Assembly (NCBI RefSeq): GCF_002209485.1
Contig: NZ_NJIX01000002.1
Location: forward strand, 620,001-684,000
Reading direction: 5' to 3'
Length of the DNA: 64,000 nt
Source: Achromobacter sp. HZ34
Lineage (GTDB): Bacteria > Pseudomonadota > Gammaproteobacteria > Burkholderiales > Burkholderiaceae_B
Positions 26,791 through 36,404 of the stretch are shown here, piece by piece (position 1 is the first letter of the stretch; each line of letters starts with the position of its first letter). The notes under the pieces were generated by a model. The model saw only the letters and a program-made list of their open reading frames with translations. It was not told the DNA's origin and did not search any database. The position numbers and the translations under genes are program-made.

Positions 26791-27471
26791 ATGTCTGAAT
26801 ACGTCCGCCCCAAACTCGATCTGCCTGAAGGACGCCGCAAGGTGCTGATGCACTCCTGCTGCGCGCCCTGTTCGGGTGAAGTAATGGAAGCCATGCAGGC
26901 CTCCGGCATCGACTACGCCATCTACTTCTACAACCCCAATATCCATCCGGTGAAGGAATACGAGATCCGCAAGCAGGAGAACATCCGCTTCGCCGAGCAG
27001 CACGGCATCGAGTTCATCGACGCCGACTACGACATGGACAACTGGTTCGATCGCGTCAAAGGCATGGAAGACGCGCCCGAGCGGGGCGAGCGCTGCACCG
27101 CCTGTTTCGACATGCGATTCGAGCGCACCGCCTTGTACGCGCACGAGCACGGCTTCGATACCATCACCAGCTCGCTCGGTATTTCGCGCTGGAAGGACAT
27201 GAACCAGATCAACGGCTGTGGCGAACGCGCCGCTGCCCGCTACCCCGAACTGGTGTACTGGACCTATAACTGGCGCAAGGGTGGCGGCTCGCAACGCATG
27301 ATCGAAATCAGCAAGCGCGAGAACTTCTACCAGCAGGAATATTGCGGCTGCGTCTACTCGCTGCGCGACACCAATCGGCATCGGCGCTCCCAGGGCCGCG
27401 ACCGCATCCATATCGGTGTGAAGTTCTATGGCCGCGAAGGGCTGGTGAACGAAGAAGATATTCAAGGGTAA
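26791..27471 (+). CDS. queH: Epoxyqueuosine reductase QueH
   Basis: The 226-residue DUF208 protein performs the last step of queuosine synthesis in tRNA. It carries the cysteine motifs of Que[10 protein letters not shown] near residue 22, [13 protein letters not shown] near 103, and the C-terminal YCGCVYSL, with [15 protein letters not shown] between them. These cysteines bind an Fe-S cluster and a second metal. The ATG at 26791 fits the family; it lies 70 nt after glnE. The C-terminal 20 residues beyond the YCGC motif are rich in Arg and charged residues. Confidence 0.9.
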   Translation: MSEYVRPKLDLPEGRRKVLMHSCCAPCSGEVMEAMQASGIDYAIYFYNPNIHPVKEYEIRKQENIRFAEQHGIEFIDADYDMDNWFDRVKGMEDAPERGERCTACFDMRFERTALYAHEHGFDTITSSLGISRWKDMNQINGCGERAAARYPELVYWTYNWRKGGGSQRMIEISKRENFYQQEYCGCVYSLRDTNRHRRSQGRDRIHIGVKFYGREGLVNEEDIQG

Positions 27472-27667
27472 ACCCCGACCTCAATCGCTTACGACGTTTA
27501 CACGGCGGATCTAATACGCATCTGCCCGCTTCTAGCGTCAATTCGCGGCGCATCCTCATTGCCGCACGCCTCGCGGCCTTCCTTCACGACAATTGCCCAT
27601 CCATCGACGGCGTACACTCTGCCTGGTTTTTTAGCCTTCTACGTACGGCTTTTTCGATGAGGATGGA

Positions 27668-29206
27668 ATGAACGGCGCCGAAAGTCTGGTCCATACGCTG
27701 CTCAAGAGCGGCATCGATACGTGCTTTGCCAACCCTGGCACGAGCGAAATGCACTTTGTGTCCGCGCTCGATCGCATTCCCGGCATGCGCTGCGTGCTGG
27801 CATTGGCCGAGACCGTGGTCACCGGCGCCGCCGACGGCTATGCCCGCATGGCGGGCCGCCCCGCCGCCACCCTGCTGCACTGCGGCCCCGGGCTGGCCAA
27901 CGGCCTGGCAAATCTGCACAATGCGCGCCGCGCCCATTCGTCAATCGTCAATATCGTCGGCGACCAGGCCACGCATCACCGTCCCCTGGACGCGCCGCTG
28001 ACCGCCGACACCGAAGGGTGGGCGCGCCCGGTGTCGGCGTGGACGCGCACGTCCAGCACGGCAGAAACCATAGGCCGCGATGCCGCCGCCGCGGTCCAGG
28101 CCGCGCGTGCCTCGAACGGCCAGATCGCCACGCTGATCGCGCCTTCCGATACCTGCTGGAATCCGGGCGGCGTCGTCGCCGATGCCCTGGACGTGCCGCC
28201 GGCCCCCACGGTGGACGAAGGCGTGCTGAGCGCCGTGGCGCGCGTCCTGCGCAGCGGCGAGCCGGCCATGCTGTTCATGGGCAACGATGCGCTGTTGGCG
28301 GGGCCGCTGGCCGCGGCCGGCCGCATCACCCACAAGACGGGCGCGCGCATGATGGCGCAGACGTCCAACCGCCGCATCGAGCGCGGTGCCGGACGCCAGC
28401 CGATTCCCCGCCTGCCCTATGCCATCGAGCCGGCGCTGGCCGCGCTCAAGGGCGTCAAGCATTTGATCCTGGTCGGTTCCAAGGCGCCGGTGGGTTTTTT
28501 CGCCTATCCCGACAAACCGGCCCTGCTGTATCCGGAAGACTGCCAGATCCATGTGCTGAGCCGTCCTGAACAGAACCAGGGCGAAGCCCTGGCCCGCCTG
28601 GCCGACATGCTGGCGGCGCAGGAAGCCGCGCCGGTGGCGGAACGCGTGGCCGTGGAAGCAGCGCGTGGCGCGGTTACGTCCGAAGCGGTGGCGCAGACGG
28701 TCACGGCCCTGCTGCCCGAGCACGCCATCGTCATCGATGAAAGCGTGAGCTTCGGCCGCGCCTTCTATCCCGGCACGGTCAATGCCGCGCCGCACGATTG
28801 GTTGCAGATCACGGGCGGCGCCATTGGCAACGGCCTGCCCCTGGCCACTGGGGCAGCGATCGGCGCGCCGGGCCGGCGCGTGGTGTCCCTGCAGGCCGAC
28901 GGTTCTGCCATGTACTCGCTGCAGGCGCTGTGGACGCAAGCCCGTGAGCAATTGGACGTCACCACGGTGATCCTGGCGAATCGCAAGTACGCCATCCTTA
29001 TCGGTGAACTGTCCGGGGTTGGTGCCGAAGCGGGCAAGACGGCGATGAACATGCTGGATCTCACGCGGCCCACGCTGGACTGGGTCAAGCTGGCCAACGG
29101 CATGGGCGTGGAGGCGGCACAGGCGCAGAACATGGAACAGTTCGCTGACTTGCTGGCTGCCGCGAACAAGCGCAAGGGGCCTTTCGTTATCGAACTGGTG
29201 ATTTGA
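27668..29206 (+). CDS. ThDP-dependent enzyme, acetolactate synthase large subunit-like
   Basis: The 512-residue protein has the three ThDP-enzyme domains. The catalytic glutamate lies in LALAETVVTGAADGYARM at about residue 48, and the ThDP/Mg motif is AADG-type (LQADGSAMYSLQALWTQ to VILANRKY, near residues 413-442). The C-terminal half also has GGAIGNGLPLATGAAIGAPGRRVVSL. It is shorter than IlvB-type synthases (about 560-590) and no regulatory subunit gene follows, so it is more likely a catabolic member such as a benzoylformate decarboxylase-like or sulfo/oxalyl-type enzyme. The substrate is unknown. A terminator follows. Confidence 0.75.
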   Translation: MNGAESLVHTLLKSGIDTCFANPGTSEMHFVSALDRIPGMRCVLALAETVVTGAADGYARMAGRPAATLLHCGPGLANGLANLHNARRAHSSIVNIVGDQATHHRPLDAPLTADTEGWARPVSAWTRTSSTAETIGRDAAAAVQAARASNGQIATLIAPSDTCWNPGGVVADALDVPPAPTVDEGVLSAVARVLRSGEPAMLFMGNDALLAGPLAAAGRITHKTGARMMAQTSNRRIERGAGRQPIPRLPYAIEPALAALKGVKHLILVGSKAPVGFFAYPDKPALLYPEDCQIHVLSRPEQNQGEALARLADMLAAQEAAPVAERVAVEAARGAVTSEAVAQTVTALLPEHAIVIDESVSFGRAFYPGTVNAAPHDWLQITGGAIGNGLPLATGAAIGAPGRRVVSLQADGSAMYSLQALWTQAREQLDVTTVILANRKYAILIGELSGVGAEAGKTAMNMLDLTRPTLDWVKLANGMGVEAAQAQNMEQFADLLAAANKRKGPFVIELVI

Positions 29207-29338
29207 TTCGATAATCCGGAGCCGGACGCCACCTGAACGGCATTCGTTGCTGGCGAAGAGAATTATTTTTTGTGGGGGATATACCTCCACGCCCCCTCTT
29301 TTTCGGACGGCCCGGGTCGCGGCCTGCCGGCTGCGCAG

Positions 29339-29372
29339 CCCTCACGCTGAATGCGTGGGGGCGTTTTCTTTT
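29339..29372 (+). terminator. Terminator of the ThDP enzyme gene
   Basis: CCCTCACGC and GCGTGGGGG pair over 9 bp (one T-G wobble) around the loop TGAAT, followed by CGTTTTCTTTT. It is 133 nt after the stop. A weaker candidate (GGGGG, CCCCCTCTTTTT) lies at about 29273-29302. Confidence 0.6.
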
Positions 29373-29422
29373 CGGGCGCGGCGGCCGCCCGACCAGCGCC
29401 GTACATTGTCCGCCGTGCATCG

Positions 29423-30178
29423 TCAATTGCCGGCCTTGTTCATCAGGCTGACGAAACCCTGCAGGTCGCCCGCGCCGGCGTCGGTAATGGCCCAATAATT
29501 CATGCCCGCCGCGCGCCAATGCGCGAGGCGATAGCCCAGCCTTTCCTCGAAGCGCGGGGCCGCGGCCTCGGCCCCGCCCGGCCAGACGAACAGGCTGATC
29601 GGGTGCAGCTTGTCGCGGTAGATCATGACCGCCACCCGCTGCCCGTCCAGGTAGTCCACCCGCCCGCCCTTCAGCGGATAGCCTTGCGCGGCCAGATCGA
29701 CGACGGGCGGCGCGAAATCCAGCTTGCCGCCAAACCACGGCTTGACCGTATGCTGGTCGGTCGATGCCACATCGAACAGGTGATCCACCTGCATGGAGCG
29801 GATGTTGTTACCCGCCAATTCCTGCGCGAGGCGCTGTTCGTCGGAGGGCACCTGCAGATAGAGCGCCATGCTCACCGCCAGCGCGGCCACGCTGGCCAGC
29901 GACAGGGCCCATGGCGCCCAGGCTGACGACCGTCGAGCGGGCCTCGGGGCCAAGCCTGCCGGCAGCGCCTCGGTGACCCGCCTGACCAGCTCGGCGGGCG
30001 CCGCGACACGCAGATCGGCCTGCCGCAGGCGCGTGCTCGCTTCACGTTGGCGCGCGAACGCCAGCCGGCACTCGTCGCATTGCGTCATATGACCTTCCAG
30101 CGCCGAGGATTCGGACAGGCTGAGTTCCCCGTCCAGATAGCCCGGCACCAGCGCCAATGCCTGTTCGTGATCCATCAT
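29423..30178 (-). CDS. Anti-sigma factor with zinc-binding domain and transmembrane segment
   Basis: The 251-residue protein starts with a ZAS-type anti-sigma domain, with zinc ligands H30, C34 and C37 in EGHMTQCDECRLAF. A transmembrane segment lies at about residues 88-109 (WALSLASVAALAVSMALYLQ), followed by a periplasmic domain of about 140 residues with a repeated beta-strand pattern (GGRVDYLDGQRVAVMIYRDKLHPISLFVWPGG). It should hold the co-encoded ECF sigma factor at the membrane until a periplasmic signal arrives. Its ATG overlaps the sigma gene stop by 4 nt. The C-terminal region resembles the sensor domain of other anti-sigma proteins paired with metallophosphoesterases or cupredoxins; the signal is unknown. 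Confidence 0.85.
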   Translation of the reverse strand: MMDHEQALALVPGYLDGELSLSESSALEGHMTQCDECRLAFARQREASTRLRQADLRVAAPAELVRRVTEALPAGLAPRPARRSSAWAPWALSLASVAALAVSMALYLQVPSDEQRLAQELAGNNIRSMQVDHLFDVASTDQHTVKPWFGGKLDFAPPVVDLAAQGYPLKGGRVDYLDGQRVAVMIYRDKLHPISLFVWPGGAEAAAPRFEERLGYRLAHWRAAGMNYWAITDAGAGDLQGFVSLMNKAGN

Positions 30179-30753
30179 GCCTCCCGCTCCGCCGGCGCCA
30201 GCAGCGCGGCAAGCTGCTGGCGGCCACGGCCCAGCCTGGACATTACGGTACCCATGGGGATATCCAGGATCATCGCGATTTCTTTGTAGGACAGTTCTTC
30301 CAGTTCACGCAGCACGATCACCTCGCGGTACTCCAGACGTAAAAGGCTCAGCGCATCGTGCACGCGTCTCTGGTTCTGGGCACGGATGAACATGGCCTCG
30401 GGACCATGCTCTTCAGGGGTCAGTCCGGTCACCGGGTCGGCGTGCCGGCCGCTGTGTTCCTCATCCTCGAATTCCGTGGATTCCCCCGCGTGCTTGCGGT
30501 TTTCCGCGTACCAGCTGCGGAAGGTATTGCGCACGATACTCAGCAGCCAGGCCCGTCCGTCGTCGCCGCGCAATCCACCGGAGAATCGAAAGGCGCGCAG
30601 TAATGCTTCCTGGACCACATCCTGTGCGTCCTGGTCGTTGCGTGTCAGCCAACGTGCGACGTTGAAGGCCGAGTCGAGGTGAGGTAGCACCAGCCTTTCG
30701 AAGCGCTGCGCGCTGGCTGCATCGGTGATTGCGACTCCTGCTCTGTGGGCCAT
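30175..30753 (-). CDS. ECF RNA polymerase sigma factor
   Basis: The 192-residue sigma-70 family protein has region 2 (FNVARWLTRNDQDAQDVVQEALLRAFRF, about residues 30-57, then WLLSIVRNTFRSWY) and region 4 (LRLEYREVIVLRELEELSYKEIAMILDIPMGTVMSRLGRGRQQL, about 138-181). The linker of about 45 residues is acidic. It is co-transcribed with its anti-sigma factor and divergent from an exported phosphoesterase and a cupredoxin gene. The promoter motif on its own side of the intergenic region is repeated in front of the divergent operon, so autoregulation and control of both operons are likely. I cannot assign an ECF group without a search. Confidence 0.9.
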   Translation of the reverse strand: MAHRAGVAITDAASAQRFERLVLPHLDSAFNVARWLTRNDQDAQDVVQEALLRAFRFSGGLRGDDGRAWLLSIVRNTFRSWYAENRKHAGESTEFEDEEHSGRHADPVTGLTPEEHGPEAMFIRAQNQRRVHDALSLLRLEYREVIVLRELEELSYKEIAMILDIPMGTVMSRLGRGRQQLAALLAPAEREA

Positions 30754-30757
30754 GCGT

Positions 30758-30800
30758 GCTTATCCCTGTACAGACCGGATTCCTCCGCGTTTCATCCCTT
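30758..30800 (-). promoter_or_regulatory. Degenerate second copy of the ECF promoter next to the sigma gene
   Basis: On the minus strand GGGATGAAA, 11 nt, then CCGGTCTG (30772-30779) resembles the main promoter, and the flanking ATCCCTG, AGACCGG and CCGCG blocks repeat in the same order. About three quarters of the positions match the copy at 30826-30867. The spacer is 1 nt shorter and the -35 differs at two positions, so it may be a weak or decayed duplicate. Confidence 0.45.
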
Positions 30801-30835
30801 TCATGCCAAACAGACGAGACGGCCCCATCCCTGCA

Positions 30836-30867
30836 TAGACCGGCATACACCGCGATTTATTCCCGCT
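30836..30867 (-). promoter_or_regulatory. ECF-type promoter driving the sigma/anti-sigma operon
   Basis: On the minus strand AGCGGGAATAAA (30856-30867) is followed after 12 nt by CCGGTCTA (30836-30843), with the sigma gene start about 80 nt downstream. The same elements with the same 12-nt gap are found on the other strand in front of the phosphoesterase gene. The shared layout identifies -35 GGGAATAAA and -10 CGGTCT. Confidence 0.7.
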
Positions 30868-30904
30868 TTGGCATATTTATTTTTTCGCGTCCCGCCGATG
30901 ATAG

Positions 30905-30936
30905 AGCGGGAATAAAGCCATTGGCGACCCGGTCTT
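30905..30936 (+). promoter_or_regulatory. ECF-type promoter driving the phosphoesterase-cupredoxin operon
   Basis: AGCGGGAATAAA (30905-30916), a 12-nt gap and CCGGTCTT (30929-30936) mirror the promoter on the opposite strand. The expected start site is near 30943, leaving a leader of about 65 nt before the ATG at 31008. Confidence 0.7.
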
Positions 30937-31007
30937 CTGATCGAGACCAGGACGAAGCGTATTGGACGGTCCGACACGCCGTTGCTGGAATTGAACCGGG
31001 AGTTCTC

Positions 31008-31943
31008 ATGGACATCGATCTTCCAGACCATCCTTCACGCCGCCACGCCCTGAAGTGCCTGGCCTTCGGCGGCGCCGGCACGCTGTTCACACTGGCGGGG
31101 GGCGTGCTTGCTCCCATCGATCTGGCGCTTGCCGCGACCCAGCCAGACACTGCTGGCGTACCGCTCTTTCTGCAGATCAGCGATACCCATATCGGCTTCG
31201 GGCAGGCGGCCAACAAGAATGTGGCGGGCACGCTGCAGCAGACCATAGCCCTCGTCAATGCCATGCCGGTGAAGCCCGCGCTGACGATACATACCGGGGA
31301 CATCACCCACCTGGCCAAACCCGAACAATTCGACCAGGCCGCTCAATTGCTGAAGGGCCTGAACATTACCGAACTGCACACGGTACCAGGCGAACATGAC
31401 GTTTCGGATGCCGGCGGCGTGGAATATTTCACGCGATTCGGCAGTGCGTCGAACAGCAGGGGCTATTACAGCTTCGATCACCAAGGCGTGCATTTCGTGG
31501 CGTTGATCAACGTCATGAACTTTACGCCGAACGGATTGGGGGGCCTGGGCCAGGAGCAGCTCGACTGGTTGAAGGCCGACCTGCAGGACCGCTCATCCAG
31601 TATGCCCATCGTGGTCTTCGCGCACATGCCGATGTGGACCATTTACGCGCCGTGGGGCTGGGGTACCGGGGATGCCGACGTAGCCATGGGCTACCTGCGA
31701 CGCTTCGGGTCAGTGACCGTGCTGAACGGCCATATCCATCAGATCGTTTCCAAGGTGGAAGGCAACATCACTTTCCACACGGCGAGGTCGACGGCGTTTC
31801 CTCAACCGACGGCGGGTAACGGACCGGGGCCGGTTCCGCTTACGGTGCCTGGCGACCAGCTTGCCAGCATGCTTGGGGTGACGACAGTGCGGATCACGCA
31901 GCATCCGCTGGCTGCGTCACTGGCAGACACCACGCTTGCCTGA
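31008..31943 (+). CDS. Tat-exported metallophosphoesterase
   Basis: The 311-residue protein has a twin-arginine signal (SRRHALKCLAF with arginines at 11-12, hydrophobic stretch to about 43, ALAA cleavage), so it is folded and metal-loaded before export. The calcineurin-like phosphoesterase motifs are D59-x-H61, G97-D98, H130 in VPGEHD, H in VFAHMP, and GHIH near 243. The usual GNHD/E motif has Glu129 in place of the metal-bridging Asn, a notable change. It lies directly behind an ECF-type promoter and is followed 31 nt later by a cupredoxin gene. The substrate is unknown; the family includes phosphodiesterases and nucleotidases. Confidence 0.85.
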   Translation: MDIDLPDHPSRRHALKCLAFGGAGTLFTLAGGVLAPIDLALAATQPDTAGVPLFLQISDTHIGFGQAANKNVAGTLQQTIALVNAMPVKPALTIHTGDITHLAKPEQFDQAAQLLKGLNITELHTVPGEHDVSDAGGVEYFTRFGSASNSRGYYSFDHQGVHFVALINVMNFTPNGLGGLGQEQLDWLKADLQDRSSSMPIVVFAHMPMWTIYAPWGWGTGDADVAMGYLRRFGSVTVLNGHIHQIVSKVEGNITFHTARSTAFPQPTAGNGPGPVPLTVPGDQLASMLGVTTVRITQHPLAASLADTTLA

Positions 31944-31974
31944 GCCAGGCGCTTCCATTGAGCAGAGGGACACG

Positions 31975-32325
31975 ATGATGATTCAATTTTTATCCCGCGC
32001 AGGCTGCCGAGCCTGGACTATCGCTGCCGTACTGGCACTGGGCATGCAGGTTCCGCCAGCACAAGCCCTGGCCGACGATGGCCACGTCGTTGCCATCAAG
32101 GAGTTCATGTTCACGCCGATGAGCACCACCATCGAGGCCGGTTCGACCATGACCTGGAAAAACCTGGACGACGAAGCCCATTCGATCGTCGCCGAAGGCG
32201 GCTTGTTCCGTTCGAACCCCCTAGACCAGAACGACACCTTCTCCTACCGTTTCGACAAACCGGGCGTCTACAGGGTGGTCTGTGGCTTGCATCCCTATAT
32301 GAAGGAAACCATCACGGTGGAGTAA
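31975..32325 (+). CDS. Small periplasmic cupredoxin (type 1 copper protein)
   Basis: The 116-residue product has a signal peptide (cleavage near ALA-DD, residue 33) and a plastocyanin/amicyanin-like fold. The copper ligands can be read: H69 in DDEAHSIV and C103, H106, M109 in VVCGLHPYM. The C-x2-H-x2-M spacing is the short loop of amicyanin-like proteins. The start has AGAGGG 8 nt upstream, and a second ATG follows directly. It is the second gene of the ECF-controlled operon. An electron-transfer or copper-handling role in the periplasm is likely; the partner is unknown. Confidence 0.85.
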   Translation: MMIQFLSRAGCRAWTIAAVLALGMQVPPAQALADDGHVVAIKEFMFTPMSTTIEAGSTMTWKNLDDEAHSIVAEGGLFRSNPLDQNDTFSYRFDKPGVYRVVCGLHPYMKETITVE

Positions 32326-32366
32326 AAGCAGATTTCGGCAGGGAATTCCGACGCCGGACCAGATTC

Positions 32367-32591
32367 CCGATTCACCATCGGAATCTGAACAGCCTAAAGC
32401 TCTCTCAGATTCCGATGCGCCATCTTTTCGGCCAACTCCCACAACAATTGTTCCTTGAGCAACCTCGTATCATTGATTTCCCGCCGCGGCGCCGCCCGCA
32501 GGCCGGAGGCCTCTTTGGCCGAGTTGCTCGGTTCGAGGAAATTATTTCCCAGCGGTTGGGTGACCGAGCGAATTTCAGTATCGATTTTCAT
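32367..32591 (-). pseudogene. Remnant of an XRE-family antitoxin-like gene
   Basis: From the ATG at 32591 the frame reads MKIDTEIRSVT, then PLGNNFLE, SAKEASGLRAAPRREINDTRLLKEQLLWELAEKM, which resembles the N-terminal half of HTH proteins of the HTH_37 type found as solitary or HigA-like antitoxins. A TAG at 32394-32396 stops it at the point where the recognition helix should start, and in-frame codons beyond the stop (AVQIPMVNR) look like the remains of the ILMVSRPRVSD helix. The product would lack DNA binding. It abuts a DUF1016 remnant. Confidence 0.5.
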
Positions 32592-32829
32592 TGCAGTGAG
32601 TCGCTCCATTGCGCATCAATCTGTCTGCGCGCCCGATCAATTGTCGTGACAGTGACCCGACAATTGTCTCGTCCGGATAACTGACGGCGAACTGCACCAT
32701 CCGCCGCAGGTTCTTATTGGCGAAGCTACGTCCGTAATCGCCGACTAGCTCATCGATCAGCATCCGAATGTCGCTCAGCAGCACTACAGGCGCCGCGGAT
32801 GAGATACGGGACACTTTATGCTCGCTCAT
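32575..32829 (-). pseudogene. Truncated DUF1016 (YhcG-like PDDEXK nuclease) remnant
   Basis: The frame from ATG 32829 contains LIDELVGDYGRSFANKNLRRMVQF and SYPDETIVGSLSRQL, which match the N-terminal DUF1016 domain (typically EYGRGFSEKNLRRMMQFAEVFPDEQIVATLLRQL). The sequence then diverges and ends after 84 residues, where intact proteins have more than 300. The nuclease domain is absent. Together with the XRE remnant it marks the scar of a lost defence or toxin-antitoxin locus. Confidence 0.6.
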
Positions 32830-32858
32830 GGAAGGCACCCTGGGGGGCATCAAGAAGC

Positions 32859-32890
32859 AAAAAAGACCCCGGGGTGAGGGAACCCCGGGG
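32859..32890 (-). terminator. Terminator-like hairpin upstream of the remnants
   Basis: On the minus strand CCCCGGGGT, a 6-nt loop and ACCCCGGGG form a perfect 9-bp stem followed by TCTTTTTT. It sits between the remnants and the end of clpB, although clpB has its own terminator at 33134-33162. Confidence 0.8.
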
Positions 32891-33131
32891 GCACAGGAGC
32901 GTTGCGTGGCTGCCGCAGCAGCAGGCCGACGCAACTGCGATTCATGAACACGCCACGGAGGAGAGCACAATCGCCATGAATCGCGTGATGCCATGAGACC
33001 ACGCGTGATCCTGTCGACACATGAGAATTTTCTGGGTCCGCGCGCTTCCGGCGGCCCCAATGTCTGAATTCAGGATGGGAAATTTCTTACCTGGATTACC
33101 AAGGTAAAAAATAGAACATCGATCGTCATAC
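32891..33131. other. Orphan leader-like segment
   Basis: Reading leftwards, the segment contains an imperfect hairpin (TTACCTGG, ATTA, CCAAGGTAA at about 33087-33107). An ATG at 32945 opens a 31-codon frame with three consecutive CTG codons, inside a stem GTTGCGT/ACGCAAC (32901-32935), just before the hairpin at 32859-32890. No ribosome site precedes the ATG and the frame runs through the terminator stem. No real gene was accepted here. Confidence 0.3.
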
Positions 33132-33133
33132 AA

Positions 33134-33162
33134 AAAAGGCGCCGTCTCAAACGGCGCCTTTT
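33134..33162 (-). terminator. Terminator of clpB
   Basis: AAAAGGCGCCGT and ACGGCGCCTTTT form a perfect 12-bp hairpin with loop CTCAA and a six-T run on the minus strand, 117 nt past the clpB stop. Confidence 0.9.
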
Positions 33163-33278
33163 CCCGGTCTGTCAACGCGGCCAGTCCACCCCGCCTCCTA
33201 CCTACATCGTTAACGGCCAAGGGCGTGGAAACGTGCAGCGCGGTCAGCGGCGTGGGAACACGCCGCTCACCTTGCCGC

Positions 33279-35879
<2,601 letters not shown>

Positions 35880-35988
35880 AGTTTTCGCTTTGGCCCCAGG
35901 CCACGGCAGACGACTGGGTCTGTTCGTGACGGCGGGCGCTAAAGATGGAGTTGAAACCCGACCTTGGACGGCCGGCTCGATGATCAGC

Positions 35989-36016
35989 AAATGCGGGCTG
36001 GACAGCCAATTTCAAG
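35989..36016 (-). promoter_or_regulatory. Sigma-32 heat-shock promoter of clpB
   Basis: On the minus strand CTTGAAA (36010-36016), a 12-nt spacer and CCCGCATTT (35989-35997) match the sigma-32 consensus CTTGAAA, 11-15 nt, CCCCATnT with one change in the -10. It is 110 nt upstream of the clpB start. Confidence 0.8.
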
Positions 36017-36213
36017 ACCCTGGGTGGGCCAGGGGCTTTGGGTGAGCATAGTCTTTTTTGGTGGAGGGAATGGAGGATGGATGGGAGGGTGGATTTTTTT
36101 AAAAGCGGTTTTTAGATGACGGGGGGACCCCATCGCCCCTTTCCCGGGCTATCGCCCCAGTGGCCACTTTTCGCCTGAGCGGCGTAGTGGACCGGGAGAC
36201 TGCTCAAAGAAAG

Positions 36214-36239
36214 AGGGGAACTTCTTTAGAAATTCCCCT
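36214..36239 (-). repeat. Palindrome, first copy
   Basis: AGGGGAACTTC, TTTA and GAAATTCCCCT form an 11-bp stem; the single mismatch is a G-T wobble in minus-strand RNA. The core repeats the perfect palindrome at 36303-36334 and it is followed on the minus strand by CTTTCTTT. Confidence 0.6.
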
Positions 36240-36302
36240 TCATTTGTGGACTGCCGCAACGATCGAAGGCCCGACGCGCGCGTGGGCGTTCCTTCCCACT
36301 AA

Positions 36303-36334
36303 AAAAGGGGAATTTCTAAAGAAATTCCCCTTTT
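36303..36334 (-). terminator. Perfect palindrome, probable terminator of malate synthase gene
   Basis: AAAAGGGGAATTTC, TAAA and GAAATTCCCCTTTT make a perfect 14-bp hairpin, followed on the minus strand by two more T residues (six in all). It lies 70 nt after the aceB stop. Confidence 0.8.
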
Positions 36335-36404
36335 GACTCCCTGGCTACGGCAAGGACCCCAGCCGGGCTAGGCGTTCGGGACTTCCTTGCGTCCGCCTGG
36401 GGAC

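Larger units (their letters stand above)
35880..36404. other. clpB promoter and repeat region
   Basis: The region contains the clpB heat-shock promoter (35989-36016) and two palindromes with nearly the same core (36214-36239 and 36303-36334), annotated separately. The part between about 36050 and 36200 is a purine-rich then GC-rich stretch with no gene. Confidence 0.5.
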
